From Stenocarpella maydis (taxonomy: Eukaryota > Ascomycota > Sordariomycetes > Diaporthales > Diaporthaceae), in assembly GCA_002270565.1 (NCBI GenBank), contig NQMI01000259.1, positions 2,357 through 31,359 of the forward strand: DNA of 29,003 nt, written 5' to 3'. A program made the position numbers and the translations under genes. The notes under the pieces are model-generated. The model was not told where the DNA came from, made no database searches, and saw nothing but the letters and a program-made list of their open reading frames with translations. Positions 1 to 8,969 of the stretch are shown here, in pieces. Each line of letters starts with the position of its first letter. Within the stretch, counting starts at the first letter, position 1.

Positions 1-235
1 GTTGCTTGGAACCAAAGATGGTGTGTTGGAAGGGCGAATTTTCCGGCATTTGCAAACTTGCACCAGAGCCTACCACAGCGTGCCCGCGGGTGAGACGACG
101 TCGGAGGGTATATAAGGAGGGCTTACAGAAGCCCAACTTAATTCAATACAAAGTTGTCCAGACCATTATCAATCGTCCCAATTCGCCTCAGAGCACCATA
201 CTGCGACCCTGTCGGAAAAACACACGCTGAATATA
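1..235 (+). other. LTR-like normal-GC fragment left of the RIP block
   Basis: This stretch has ordinary base composition and ends abruptly where very AT-rich DNA begins near 236. It carries a TATA-like box (TATATAAGG, 109-117), followed at once by a perfect 6-bp hairpin (GGGCTT at 119-124 and AAGCCC at 129-134, 4-nt loop), then a C/A-rich stretch. A TATA box followed by such a leader resembles the promoter and R-U5 part of a retrotransposon LTR, but there is no partner copy in the window to prove it. It does not resemble the putative 3' LTR at 5781. A 74-residue open frame over it is not convincing. The LTR reading is an inference. Confidence 0.3.
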
Positions 236-819
236 TGCTATTTTATAGCATAATTTCTCAGAATATAGAATACATATATCCTATATATAATAAATATAAG
301 AAGTATATAAAGGAGAAAACTAAATAGAACTAGTTTCCTTAATAATACCTAGATAAGGGTATTAAATATATATATAAGCATAATGATTATAAGAACTATC
401 ACTTATATTAGAAATATAAAAGGATAGGATACGCACTAATAAGGCTGGACTTCTAAATACCCTTGGAATGCCTATAAAACTCTAATGGATAAGTGAATTA
501 TAATAAGCCAATCTGCAAGGTATATATACTTAATAAGGCTTAAGATTAGCATCTAGTAAGATACTAGGGGCTGCTGCTCAAATCCCTAATGCCTAAGAAG
601 CAGGATTATAGCATATAACGGCTGATTGAGGACCTATAAAAATCATAAGATATCATTAAGTAAAACCTTAAAAGCATTAAGAAGGTTCTAGCAGCAGATA
701 AACAGTTAAAAAAACTGGAAGGGCTATCTATAAAACCTCAGATAGCAACCAACTATACTATAAGGTACTTGTGTATAACAGGAAGCAACTATAGCTACCT
801 AATGGTTCAGGTTAAGCTA

Positions 820-3800
820 GGAGTCCATATGTGCTTGGCACTCATTGATAGTAGAGCATAAGGGAATTTTATATCCCTAAGAGTAGTAAACAGATACTAC
901 CTACTATAGTATAAGAAAAAGGAACCCTATAGACTTAATATAGTAGATAGAATTAAAGTATCTTATAGTGATGGAATTATTAATATAGAGACTAATCCCC
1001 TTTTAGTTTGGATTTATAACTATATAAAATTACTCTTATTTAATATTATTAAAATTGTAAATCATTAGTTAATCTTAAGAATACTTTAGTTAAGAAAGAA
1101 TAATCCTTAAATTAATTAAATTATTAGTTAGATCTTTTAGGATAATGCTATTCCCTAAGAGAAGGTTGCAATTAATGGCATAGGAAGGAGTTATATTACT
1201 AAGGATAGCAAATAGGCGATGCATTTAAATGGACTTATAGATACCTCTGGGAGCAGGCAGGAAGCCTGACTCCAGGAAGATAGAGAAGGATTGAGCTACT
1301 CAAGCGCCTTACAGAAGGACTAAAGCTAATCAGGAGATCGCCACTCTAGCACAACCAGTTAACACACAACACCCCAACAAGAAACACAATAATACCTCCT
1401 CTACCTAAAGGAAGGAATAAAAGAAGATAAAACCGATAGACTAGTATAAATACTGAAAGACTATTGTAAATTTAAGAAGGTATTTTAAGAATAACTTAAT
1501 ATTATATTACTATAATATATGTAATAAGACTATAAGATATTATTAAAGCTTAAAATAATACCTTAATTCAAGCCTATTTATAAACTTAATGAAGAATAAC
1601 TTAAAGTACTTGGACAATACCTTAATCGCAACTTTAAGAAAGAATTTATTAGATTATTATAATTATTAATAGAATACCTGATTCTCTTTATATTAAAGAA
1701 AAATAGTAAACTATGACTTTATATTAACTATTAATAATTAAATAATATTATAATTAAGAATTAATACCCTTTTCTGCTTATTAAGGAGCTATGAGATTAA
1801 CTTAGGAGAGTGAAGTAGTTTATAGTACTTAACTTAAAATATAGATATAACCTTATTAGAATGAAAGAAGAAGAAGAATGGAAGACAGCATTTAGGATAT
1901 ATTATGGATATTATAAAATAATAGCTATACCCTTTAAATTAACTAATGTACCTGCATCATTCTAGGAAATAATTAACTAAGTTTTAAGTAAGCACCTTAA
2001 TATTTATATTATCGCTTATCTAGATGATATCCATATTTTCTTAGAAACCCTTAATGAGTATAAAGGATATATTAGAAAGTTTCTTTAGAAACTTTAGGAT
2101 GCTAATCTTCTAGTAAAACTAGAAAAATATAACTAGTATATTTAAAAGGTTAACTACCTTAGATATATAATTAAACTAAGAAAAATTAAGATATAAGAAG
2201 GGAAAGTTAAAGCAATTAAGGAATGGCTAACTCCTATAAATATTAAGAATATTAGAGCATTCCTTAAATACGCTAATTTCTACTAATAATTCATTATATA
2301 ATAAAGTAATATTATAAAACTACTAATAGACCTTACTAAGAAGGATCGCACCTTTAAATAGACTGATACCAAGTAATAAGCTGTTTAAATGCTTAAAGAT
2401 AAAGTTATGAAAGACCCCATACTTAAGGAAGTAGACCTAGAAAAGGAATTTAAGGTTTATATAGACGCCTTAGATGATGCTATAGGTGGAGAACTTACTT
2501 AGAAAGATAACTAAGGAAGGATATACATCATTATAAACTTTAGCAAAAAGTTTAATAGACTAGAAACCCGCTATACTATATTAGATAAGGAGTTTATAGT
2601 AATAGTATATGCATTCTAGGAATAGTAATACTACCTTATAGGAGCTAAGAAGCAGATTAAACTCTATATGGATCATAAGAATCTTACAACCTTTACAACA
2701 ACCAAGACTCTTAACAAATAATAAGTCAGATATATAGAGTTCTTATTATAATTTAATATTAAGGTTATATATATAAACAGAATTAAAAATATAAGAGCAG
2801 ATGCGCTTAATTAAAAACCCGACTATTAGGATAAGGATTTACCTATAGAATGGATAGTATTTAAAACTTAAGAAGATAGAAGCCTCATTTTTAATTAAGA
2901 ACTTAATGCTATAATTAGAGTTAACTTCCAAACTAGAAAAACCCCTATCAATCTAAAGGAATAAGATAAGTTAATTATAGAAATACATAAAGCACTAGCA
3001 TACAGCTACCAAGGTATTATAGTAACAATTAAAAGGATTTAGCAAAATCACTAGATCCCTAACCTTAAGAAGAAGGTTTAAGATGTTATTAGCAAATGCA
3101 ACTCATGCAATAAAAACAAGGCCTCTAAATACAAACTATATGGATTATTAAAACCTCTATTAGTACTTATAGCTATATAGTTATCCATTAGCCTAAACTT
3201 TATCATTAAGCTACCTCTCTCATGAGAACCCTTAACTAGAGTACTATATAATAGTATTTTAGTAGTAGTTTATAGATTGAGTAAGTATATATACTTCATA
3301 CGATATAAGGAAGCCAGCATAGCAGAAGAACTTATATATATATTCTTACAAACCATTATAAGCAACCACAGAATGCTATATGAAATTATCTTAGATAGAG
3401 ATAAGCTCTTTATATTAAACTTCTGGAAGTTATTAATAAAATAACTTAGAGTGAAATATAAGCTCTTAATAATAATATATCTGGAAACAGAAAGATAAAT
3501 GGAATAAATCAAGTAGATTATAGAATAATACCTTCAATACTATATTAATTAGTTATAGGATAATTAGGTTAAATTACTACTACTAGTACAGTTTGCTTAT
3601 AATAGCGTAACTACTAGTATAACTAAATAGTTACCTTTCTTTATACTCTATAGATATGAACCTTAGGCATATTATGAATTACTGCTAGATAATACTCTAG
3701 CAGAATTAGCAGAATAAAAAGCAACATGAATTAGATAGATTCAGAAAGATATCTAAATAGAACTCTCTTTTATATAAGAATGAATGGCAAAATATATAAA

Positions 3801-4230
3801 CTAGAAAAGAATTAAGGGACTAATTCTTAAGAAGGGAGATAAGGTCTATCTTCTTCACTGAAATATCAAGATAAAGCAACCTAGCAACAAGCTTAACTAT
3901 AAGAAAATCAGCCCCTTTAAAATTTTATAAAAACAATTAAATACTAACTATAAACTTTTACTACCTAAAGGAATAAAATAATATAATAACTTCTATATCT
4001 TACTTCTTAAACTAGAATTAGGAAATATAAAACTAGACATATAGATTAAAACCATTAATAAATATAATGAGGAATATAAAGTAGAAAGAATTATAGACTC
4101 TAGATAGCACTGAGGAATAATGGAATACCTTGTTATGTAGACAGGATATAATTTAAGTGAAAATATATGGGAACTAAAGTAAAACCTTAGAAATGGTAAG
4201 AAACTCTTGGAAAGTTTCAAAACCAAGAAT
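820..4230 (+). pseudogene. gag-pol polyprotein remnant (PR-RT-RH-IN)
   Basis: Translation through stops shows a retroviral-type aspartic protease around 838-1140, with the DSGA-type active site at about 844-858 changed to DSRA. A reverse transcriptase follows, with an intact catalytic YLDD at 2017-2028. RNase H lies near 2440-2830, including the DHKNLT motif at about 2671. Integrase keeps its CNSC zinc-finger half at 3097-3108, the second zinc-finger His reads Tyr, and the core runs about 3180-3640 with DRDKLF and FAYNS motifs. In the core, the first catalytic Asp of the usual VVDRL motif reads Tyr near 3270, which is not a simple RIP transition. Dozens of TAG/TAA codons interrupt the frame. 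The domain order PR-RT-RH-IN identifies Ty3/gypsy rather than Ty1/copia. The upstream gag part is too eroded to delimit, so the start given is approximate. Assignment rests on motif order and spacing, not on a search. Confidence 0.85.
4069..4218 (+). pseudogene. Chromodomain at the C-terminus of the integrase
   Basis: Immediately after the integrase tail the + frame reads EYKVERIIDSR at its start, then GIMEYLVM, a TAG where chromodomains have Trp, TGYNLSENIWEL and a Leu-rich helix ending LLESF. This matches the chromodomain layout: an N-terminal strand with E-Y-x-V-E-x-I, then the YLV-x-W-x-GY segment, then the N-x-W-E-P helix start. Chromodomains fused to integrase define chromoviruses and in characterised elements direct insertion toward histone-H3K9-methylated chromatin. 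Here the frame contains four stops (TAG, TGA, TAG, TAA), so no domain is made. The identification is strong because the aromatic and hydrophobic positions survive in order. Confidence 0.8.
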
Positions 4231-4544
4231 ACAAATAAAGGCAAACATTACCTAGCCAAACAGTTAAATCAGCTATTATTTAAAGGAAACACCATCAGTT
4301 TAGGAGCACTAGAAAACGAAAATTAGGAATTAGACAAGTTACCCACAGGCACATTCCCTTTACCTCCTTTATTTCCAATACCTATAAAACCAGACTAACT
4401 AGTACCATCACCTACCAAGGAACTCTAATCAAAAATACCAACCTCACCCTTAGAATGCAGCCAAGCTTCCTATACCAATATATTATCAGCCCCCTTAGCA
4501 GAACCCTACTGAATAGCTTCAGTAGATTACTCAATAATTCACTT

Positions 4545-5030
4545 TTATTTAACCTTAGCCTCCTCTTTCTTTAAACACTCTAACGCCTCTATATTATTAA
4601 GACCCCGGTAAATAGCACGCATTATCTTTTCATACTATATATGCTCCTACTTTTATAAATAAAGTATCTTTATATTTAGCAGTTATGCCTCTTCCTTAAT
4701 AGCCTCTAGCTCCTCTTCCAGATAATAATGCTTTAGGGTAATCTTATTTAGTTAATCAGGAGAAAGACCCCGTATATTATAATTTGCTAAGTTAAGATAA
4801 ATATAAATTAGGCAGCAGGCTAACTCAGAGTTAGCAACTAGGCAGTCTTTATCTATGTTATACTCCTTGCAATAAGAATAAGGCATCAAGATAGTGATAT
4901 CAAGGGATGTAATAGCGGATAAAAGGCCAGCCTTCTACTTAGCTTTAGATAAAGATTTTATAGCGCGAAACTTAATAACCCTGTCAGATATAATGAATTA
5001 CGAAGGTATAAATAAAAATATAAGTAACGG
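4545..5030 (-). pseudogene. Antisense Cys-containing, coiled-coil protein remnant inside the retroelement
   Basis: On the strand opposite to pol, one frame stays nearly open for about 160 codons, interrupted only by TAA/TAG codons of the kind RIP creates. It reads, in order, a basic stretch (DRVIKFRAIKSLSKAK near 4985), a Cys-bearing segment with SYCKEYN, a KDCL and ACC, a short linker with RGLSPD, and a Glu/Lys-rich helix (EEELEAIKEEA near 4700, later EALECLKKEEAKVK near 4560). The layout of a small Cys cluster followed by a coiled coil resembles short, presumably zinc-binding proteins that I recall being common in plant-associated fungi and found beside gypsy pol genes; that link is from memory. 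It ends near a TAA at 4545-4547. The function of the family is unknown. It was clearly damaged by the same mutation process as pol. Confidence 0.55.
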
Positions 5031-5167
5031 AAATAACTTATAAGGCACTTTTAAGGACAAAAGAAGTAAGGAGGGAGATAGTATTATAAGCCAACATAAA
5101 TGGCACCCCAGGGACCCATTTAGGAGTTTAGGCATCTAAGAATAATCACTATAGTATAACCCTGCAA

Positions 5168-5218
5168 AACCCTAACTGATAAGTTAGTACTACCTATTAA
5201 AACCTAAGGGTTAGGGTT
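5168..5218. repeat. Telomere-like inverted repeat in the RIP block
   Basis: AACCCTAAC at 5168-5176 is exactly inverted as GTTAGGGTT at 5210-5218, separated by 33 nt. The right arm is part of two partial TTAGGG units (5204-5218). This is too short to be a telomere tract. It lies between the antisense remnant and the 3' LTR, so it may be part of the element's noncoding 3' region. It is notable because few G-rich words survive elsewhere in this AT-rich block. Confidence 0.4.
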
Positions 5219-5771
5219 ACAGACCCACCTTATGGGTTTGGATTAATAAGCTTAATATTAATCTAGTTGAGCGATACCATAAATAGATTAATGGGATTAT
5301 TATTGATCCTATTGAGCTACTAAAGAGTTAGGAATATATAAGGATATAGTTATTACCATAGTAGATAGCTTTTATAGAACAGACTCTTCAGTTGTTAATC
5401 TAAGTATTCAATCCCAGTATTGGATAGCCTTACAGCTAGTGATTATTATTAGTCAACAATATTGCTTAACAACCGCCTAACAACGTATTCCGAACATAAA
5501 CCCTTGATCTTTTCAGGTTTAACGTACTCGGAAACCCTCTGATCATTACATACAGGGTATTTTAAGTAAATATAAGATTTAAAGAATAAAAAGTTCAAGG
5601 TTAAGAAGGTATCCCTAAAGAATAAAATTAAATTATAGAACTTCCTAAAGAATATCTATTCAGTAGTAAAGACTTTAGAGCATTATAATATACTTTAGCT
5701 AGTAATAATCCATTACTAAATATCATACAGCTTTAAAGAATCATTAAGGCCTTTAGTAACTCTTATATTTC

Positions 5772-5965
5772 GGAGGGGAATGTATAGTTATTATATATTA
5801 ATAATATTATATAAGTAATTCATTTTAGCTTCAGTTAATAATGTACTTAATAATGAATTAGATATATTTAATTAAAGTGAAGAATATTATAAGTTTTAAA
5901 GGTGAAAAAATTATATAAGTAGTATTAAAAAATTAATATAATTGTAAAGTAATTATATATTAAAT
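5772..5965 (+). repeat. Polypurine tract and putative 3' LTR
   Basis: GGAGGGGAA at 5772-5780 is directly followed by TGT at 5781. A polypurine tract abutting a TG-starting LTR is the expected structure at the 3' end of a Ty3/gypsy element, where plus-strand DNA synthesis is primed. The following roughly 185 bases are extremely AT-rich and give way to ordinary sequence around 5965. No second copy of this LTR could be found at the left end of the element, and no clear CA terminus or target-site duplication was identified, so the LTR end is approximate. Confidence 0.5.
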
Positions 5966-7028
5966 CAAGAGTCCTAAGGCCTGGTGGAAGCACATTTTGA
6001 TTCGGGAGAAGCACTTGATGTGTGCAAGATCCTTAGTCACGGCGTGCCTGCGATTCTATGAGTATGCAGAAGAGATCTTAATGGTGATAGGTCACAGTTT
6101 GCATGTAATTATGTATTTTGCAGGAATTTAGGAATGATAAAGGCAGATTCCATCATGATATTGGGAAAAGGGATGGGATGGGCTGGGCAGGTGAGAGGTT
6201 GGTCTCTATGATCAACGAACGCAATGCCATGTAAGTAGTACGTGTGATGCACTGGCTGTGATAGGTGTTGAAGGTGCAAGTCCGAAACGGAAATGTTCTA
6301 TGTTTACAAACATGAAAAGTGGTCGGGCTACGTTCCGGTCTCAGTGACCCATTTGGAGTCAGCTGGTCATATCCCAAAGTCCTCGCCAGGAAAAGGATGG
6401 CACTTGTAGACCACAACACCAGGGTCTCGGAAAAGAGGGCTGAGACCTTTTCATCTGACGCTGAATGAGCCCCGCAGGGCACCTGGGTGATTTGGGAGCT
6501 GGAAGACAATCGATCTCCCCCTTCATTTTGGCGTATCCCTGGCGCAACCACAGGCATGCACCACCATCACCACCTCAACCGCCCTAGCAACCGAGGTGAC
6601 TGGAATCCATTCACCCTCGCCCACCACAACCACGGCTGGCGTCTACCTGAACAAAGTGCATCCATGCAAACCACCCACTCTGGATCTGACACAGCCTTCG
6701 TCCAAGCGGAGCGACCTTCATTGTTTGACCAACCTCCAACCTCCCTCGTGAACCTCACACCCCAGCGACTGCACCCGCACTCAGTCCAGCCTTGCTGCGA
6801 CAAAACACAACGTCTACTTGACATTATCTGTCTTCCGCTGGAGTTCATCCAAGAACCTTCACGAGGAAGGACAAGCTGCCCTTTTCATCACTCTCACATC
6901 TTGTGCATGTGGCAATCAAAGCCCTGCAGTCCTGCACCAGGTTTAATCCTCGATAATCCCACAGACGCATTCATCGACGTCGCATTGCAACGAAGTACCA
7001 ACAACCACCCCGAGACATCAACGTCGCC
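5966..7028 (+). other. Intergenic region and probable 5' leader of the next gene
   Basis: Normal-GC sequence begins at the RIP boundary. From about 6550 to 7028 the + strand is rich in CCA, ACC and CAC words, a composition common in fungal 5' untranslated leaders. An open frame runs through 6487-7032, but it begins with GTG, contains His- and Pro-rich noise such as HHHHH, and overlaps the next start codon, so it is not called as a gene. No clear TATA box was identified. Confidence 0.35.
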
Positions 7029-8576
7029 ATGAAGACACGAGCCAAGCTGCCTTCATTCGGTTGCTCGGCAATGCTGGGCCTCAACCTGGTGAAGACCCTT
7101 GAAGTCTCACCATGGCTTCCCACCATGCCCATCGCCACAGCATCCCCAACCACGACACCTCATCTGGCAATTCAGCTGAGCCAATTAGAGGGCCTTGACG
7201 TTTGCCTCTGGGCGGACGGCGCAATGGACCCCTTTCATACCCTATTTGATCAGAGCCTTTTGATTGCTGAGGCCCAGCCCAAGAGCAAGGGCATCAACAG
7301 CCCGATCGGCAAACACCAGGTCGCTCGCCCAACTGACGGGGGCAACTCGATTCTTGAGTACTTCAATTTGGGGATAGCAATGCGCACTCCTCTTTCAACA
7401 ATCAGTGGGATCGAGAAGCTCAGCGAGACCGCTCACGATCTCGCTTCTTTGCCATACGAGCAGGCACCCTCGCTGGCCACTCCCCTCTCCCTCATCAGCG
7501 GCAGGGAGGGAATAGCCCCCCCATTCAGCGCGATGATCCCAGCGCACTTGCTCTCGGATCAGGTCGACAGCGTTCTCCACCTGATCAATGTCGCCACTCC
7601 ATTGTTGCAAGCAGAAGTTCTCCCATCTATGAATGCCGGTCCCTCAAGCGACAGCCGCCGCCGTTACACATCTCGAAGCAGCTCTAGCAGCAGTGAACCT
7701 CATAACATTGGCCCCCTGGACACAGAGCCTTCGACCGCGGGAGGCAGCGGACGGACTTCGCCCCAACTGTCTACAACAAACGGACAGCCTATCTCAAGCC
7801 TGGATGTTAGCATCACATCCAGTCGGCGTTCATCGTGGGCTACCAGCATCAGCACCCAAGTCGATGACGAGGCTGCCCAACCAGCCCTTGGTAATGGAAA
7901 TACCAGCACGGATACTCGCCAATACACAGTCGCAATCCCACTCATCCATGAGTACCAGCACTACTGTGAGCTCATCGAGCTTGGAGACACTCAGAACCGC
8001 CGCAGTATTGACCCCCTAGCTAAGCCTCCTGTTGGAGAGGGCGTGGCCACACCACACACAGCCGCCCCGGACGTCAGTTCCCTTGCTGTCCACGTGGGCA
8101 GAGCCAAAGAACTTGATGACCCGATAGCGTCGATCATCCAGGCTGAACCGGAGCCACAAGGAGAGAGCATAAAGCCAGGCAGTGTGCAGCCAGAGGACAT
8201 GCAGTCAGAAAGCATGGGATCAGAGAGCACGCAGACAGACTCCGAATCGACTCTTGAATATGAGAGCGACGTCAAATCCCCTTCGACTCCGGCTGAGGCC
8301 GTCGCTTGGGCACATTTATACTGCGACGGAGAACACCACACCCAGGTGCTCAAGATCCTGGAGGACGGGAACGGCAAGGAGTATGTCCTATACCGTGACT
8401 GCTTCCACTGCCTGCCGAAAGAGATGGCACCGCAGTTCATGGACGAGGAGGAAGAGGATGAAGAGGCCGAGGAGGAGGAACAGGATTATGGTGATGGCGA
8501 CGGAATTGCGAACTACGCGTGCATGGCCTCCATCGCCCAGCTCGGCATGATTCCGGAGGTGGAGATCGAGGGCTAG
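7029..8576 (+). CDS. Acidic, Ser-rich hypothetical protein (515 aa)
   Basis: An uninterrupted 515-codon frame starts at ATG 7029 after a C/A-rich leader. I do not recognise a family. The N-terminal 200 residues are of mixed composition; a Ser run (RSSSSSSEPHN, about residues 215-225) follows, then a long Ser/Thr/Pro/Glu-rich, probably disordered middle with QPEDMQSESMGSES-type imperfect repeats (about 385-405). Near the C-terminus is a compact segment (about 425-465) with Cys432, His436, His437, Cys458 and Cys461, a spacing that could bind a metal, followed by an almost pure Asp/Glu run (about 472-490). Codon use is GC-rich and consistent throughout. The frame ends at TAG 8574-8576, but the same frame stays open to 8840 with coding-like sequence, so the native protein may once have been about 603 residues. 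Location is unknown; nothing suggests a signal peptide or membrane helices. Confidence 0.65.
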   Translation: MKTRAKLPSFGCSAMLGLNLVKTLEVSPWLPTMPIATASPTTTPHLAIQLSQLEGLDVCLWADGAMDPFHTLFDQSLLIAEAQPKSKGINSPIGKHQVARPTDGGNSILEYFNLGIAMRTPLSTISGIEKLSETAHDLASLPYEQAPSLATPLSLISGREGIAPPFSAMIPAHLLSDQVDSVLHLINVATPLLQAEVLPSMNAGPSSDSRRRYTSRSSSSSSEPHNIGPLDTEPSTAGGSGRTSPQLSTTNGQPISSLDVSITSSRRSSWATSISTQVDDEAAQPALGNGNTSTDTRQYTVAIPLIHEYQHYCELIELGDTQNRRSIDPLAKPPVGEGVATPHTAAPDVSSLAVHVGRAKELDDPIASIIQAEPEPQGESIKPGSVQPEDMQSESMGSESTQTDSESTLEYESDVKSPSTPAEAVAWAHLYCDGEHHTQVLKILEDGNGKEYVLYRDCFHCLPKEMAPQFMDEEEEDEEAEEEEQDYGDGDGIANYACMASIAQLGMIPEVEIEG

Positions 8577-8840
8577 GAGCCTGAGTCTGCCAGCCAGGAC
8601 ATGACTGAAGACGATGAGGAGGGCGAGGCCCAGTACGCCGCGCCGTCGGACATCTGTCAGGGTGTCTGTCTGCTTTTCAAGTCTGACGAGGGACTCTATT
8701 ACGAGAACGCGTGCCACATCTACTTTGACGAGACGTTCTCGTCCCCGCACGCGTTTCCCAAGAAGACTTCGGCCTGTTTCGAGCCGTCGCGACTGCGGCA
8801 GATTCAGAGCATAGACGAGACGAGAGAGGATAAGGAGTAG
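8577..8840 (+). pseudogene. In-frame continuation of the acidic protein beyond a TAG
   Basis: Directly after TAG 8574-8576 the same reading frame continues for 87 codons to TAG 8838-8840. It reads EPESASQDM, then another Asp/Glu stretch (TEDDEEGEA), then an ordered-looking segment with CQGVCLLFKSDEGLYYENACHIYFDE and a basic end. The acidic composition and codon use match the part before the stop, so this looks like the lost C-terminus. A single C-to-T change of CAG would make the TAG. Alternatives are programmed readthrough, or a weak 87-nt intron removing the stop (donor GTGATG at 8490, acceptor TAG at 8576). The intron has no clear branch site, so I favour a nonsense change. It could also simply be 3' UTR. 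Confidence 0.45.
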
Positions 8841-8883
8841 GCCCAGTGGGGTGGAAGTAGACGGAAGAAATGGGATGACACGA

Positions 8884-8909
8884 ATGCTGCGGATGCTGCG
8901 GATGCTGGC
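8884..8909 (+). repeat. Short tandem repeat, 9-bp unit
   Basis: ATGCTGCGG is repeated twice and followed by a third, diverged copy, in the intergenic space between the two convergent genes. It is probably an ordinary microsatellite-like slip in 3' untranslated sequence. Confidence 0.6.
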
Positions 8910-8969
8910 AGGATGTTCGTCGGCCTCGGGATGCAAGGCGTCCTTGAGCTTCATCAAGCAAAGGGTATT

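Larger units (their letters stand above)
236..5965 (+). mobile_element. RIP-degraded Ty3/gypsy chromovirus retrotransposon
   Basis: A block of about 5.7 kb is strongly AT-rich with TpA in excess and almost no long open frames, yet conceptual translation of the + strand through stops recovers protease, reverse transcriptase, RNase H, integrase and a chromodomain in the order typical of Ty3/gypsy chromoviruses. Most stops are TAG or TAA where the family has Gln (CAG/CAA) or Trp (TGG), as expected from C-to-T change on either strand, the outcome of RIP. A polypurine tract and LTR-like start lie at 5772-5781. No matching 5' LTR was found next to 236, and gag is not clearly readable, so the left end may be truncated. 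The exact ends are uncertain by tens of bases; the right end is set where GC recovers. The copy cannot be autonomous. Confidence 0.87.

Noticed and set aside
3270..4244. Short minus-strand frames opposite integrase (80 and 83 codons)
   Set aside because: They are antisense to the recognised integrase and chromodomain remnant and consist of Ile/Leu/Tyr-rich low-complexity translation of AT-rich DNA.
5203..5220. Telomere tract
   Set aside because: Only about two partial TTAGGG units are present and they lie inside a transposon remnant, so it is not a chromosome end.
6487..7032. 181-codon open frame upstream of the acidic-protein gene
   Set aside because: It starts at GTG, overlaps the next ATG by 4 nt, is His/Pro-rich noise and fits a C/A-rich 5' leader better.
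8388..8957. 189-codon minus-strand frame opposite the end of the acidic-protein gene
   Set aside because: It is antisense to GAG/GAC-rich coding DNA, which yields Leu/Ile/Phe-rich frames by default; it mirrors the acidic run and lacks independent features.
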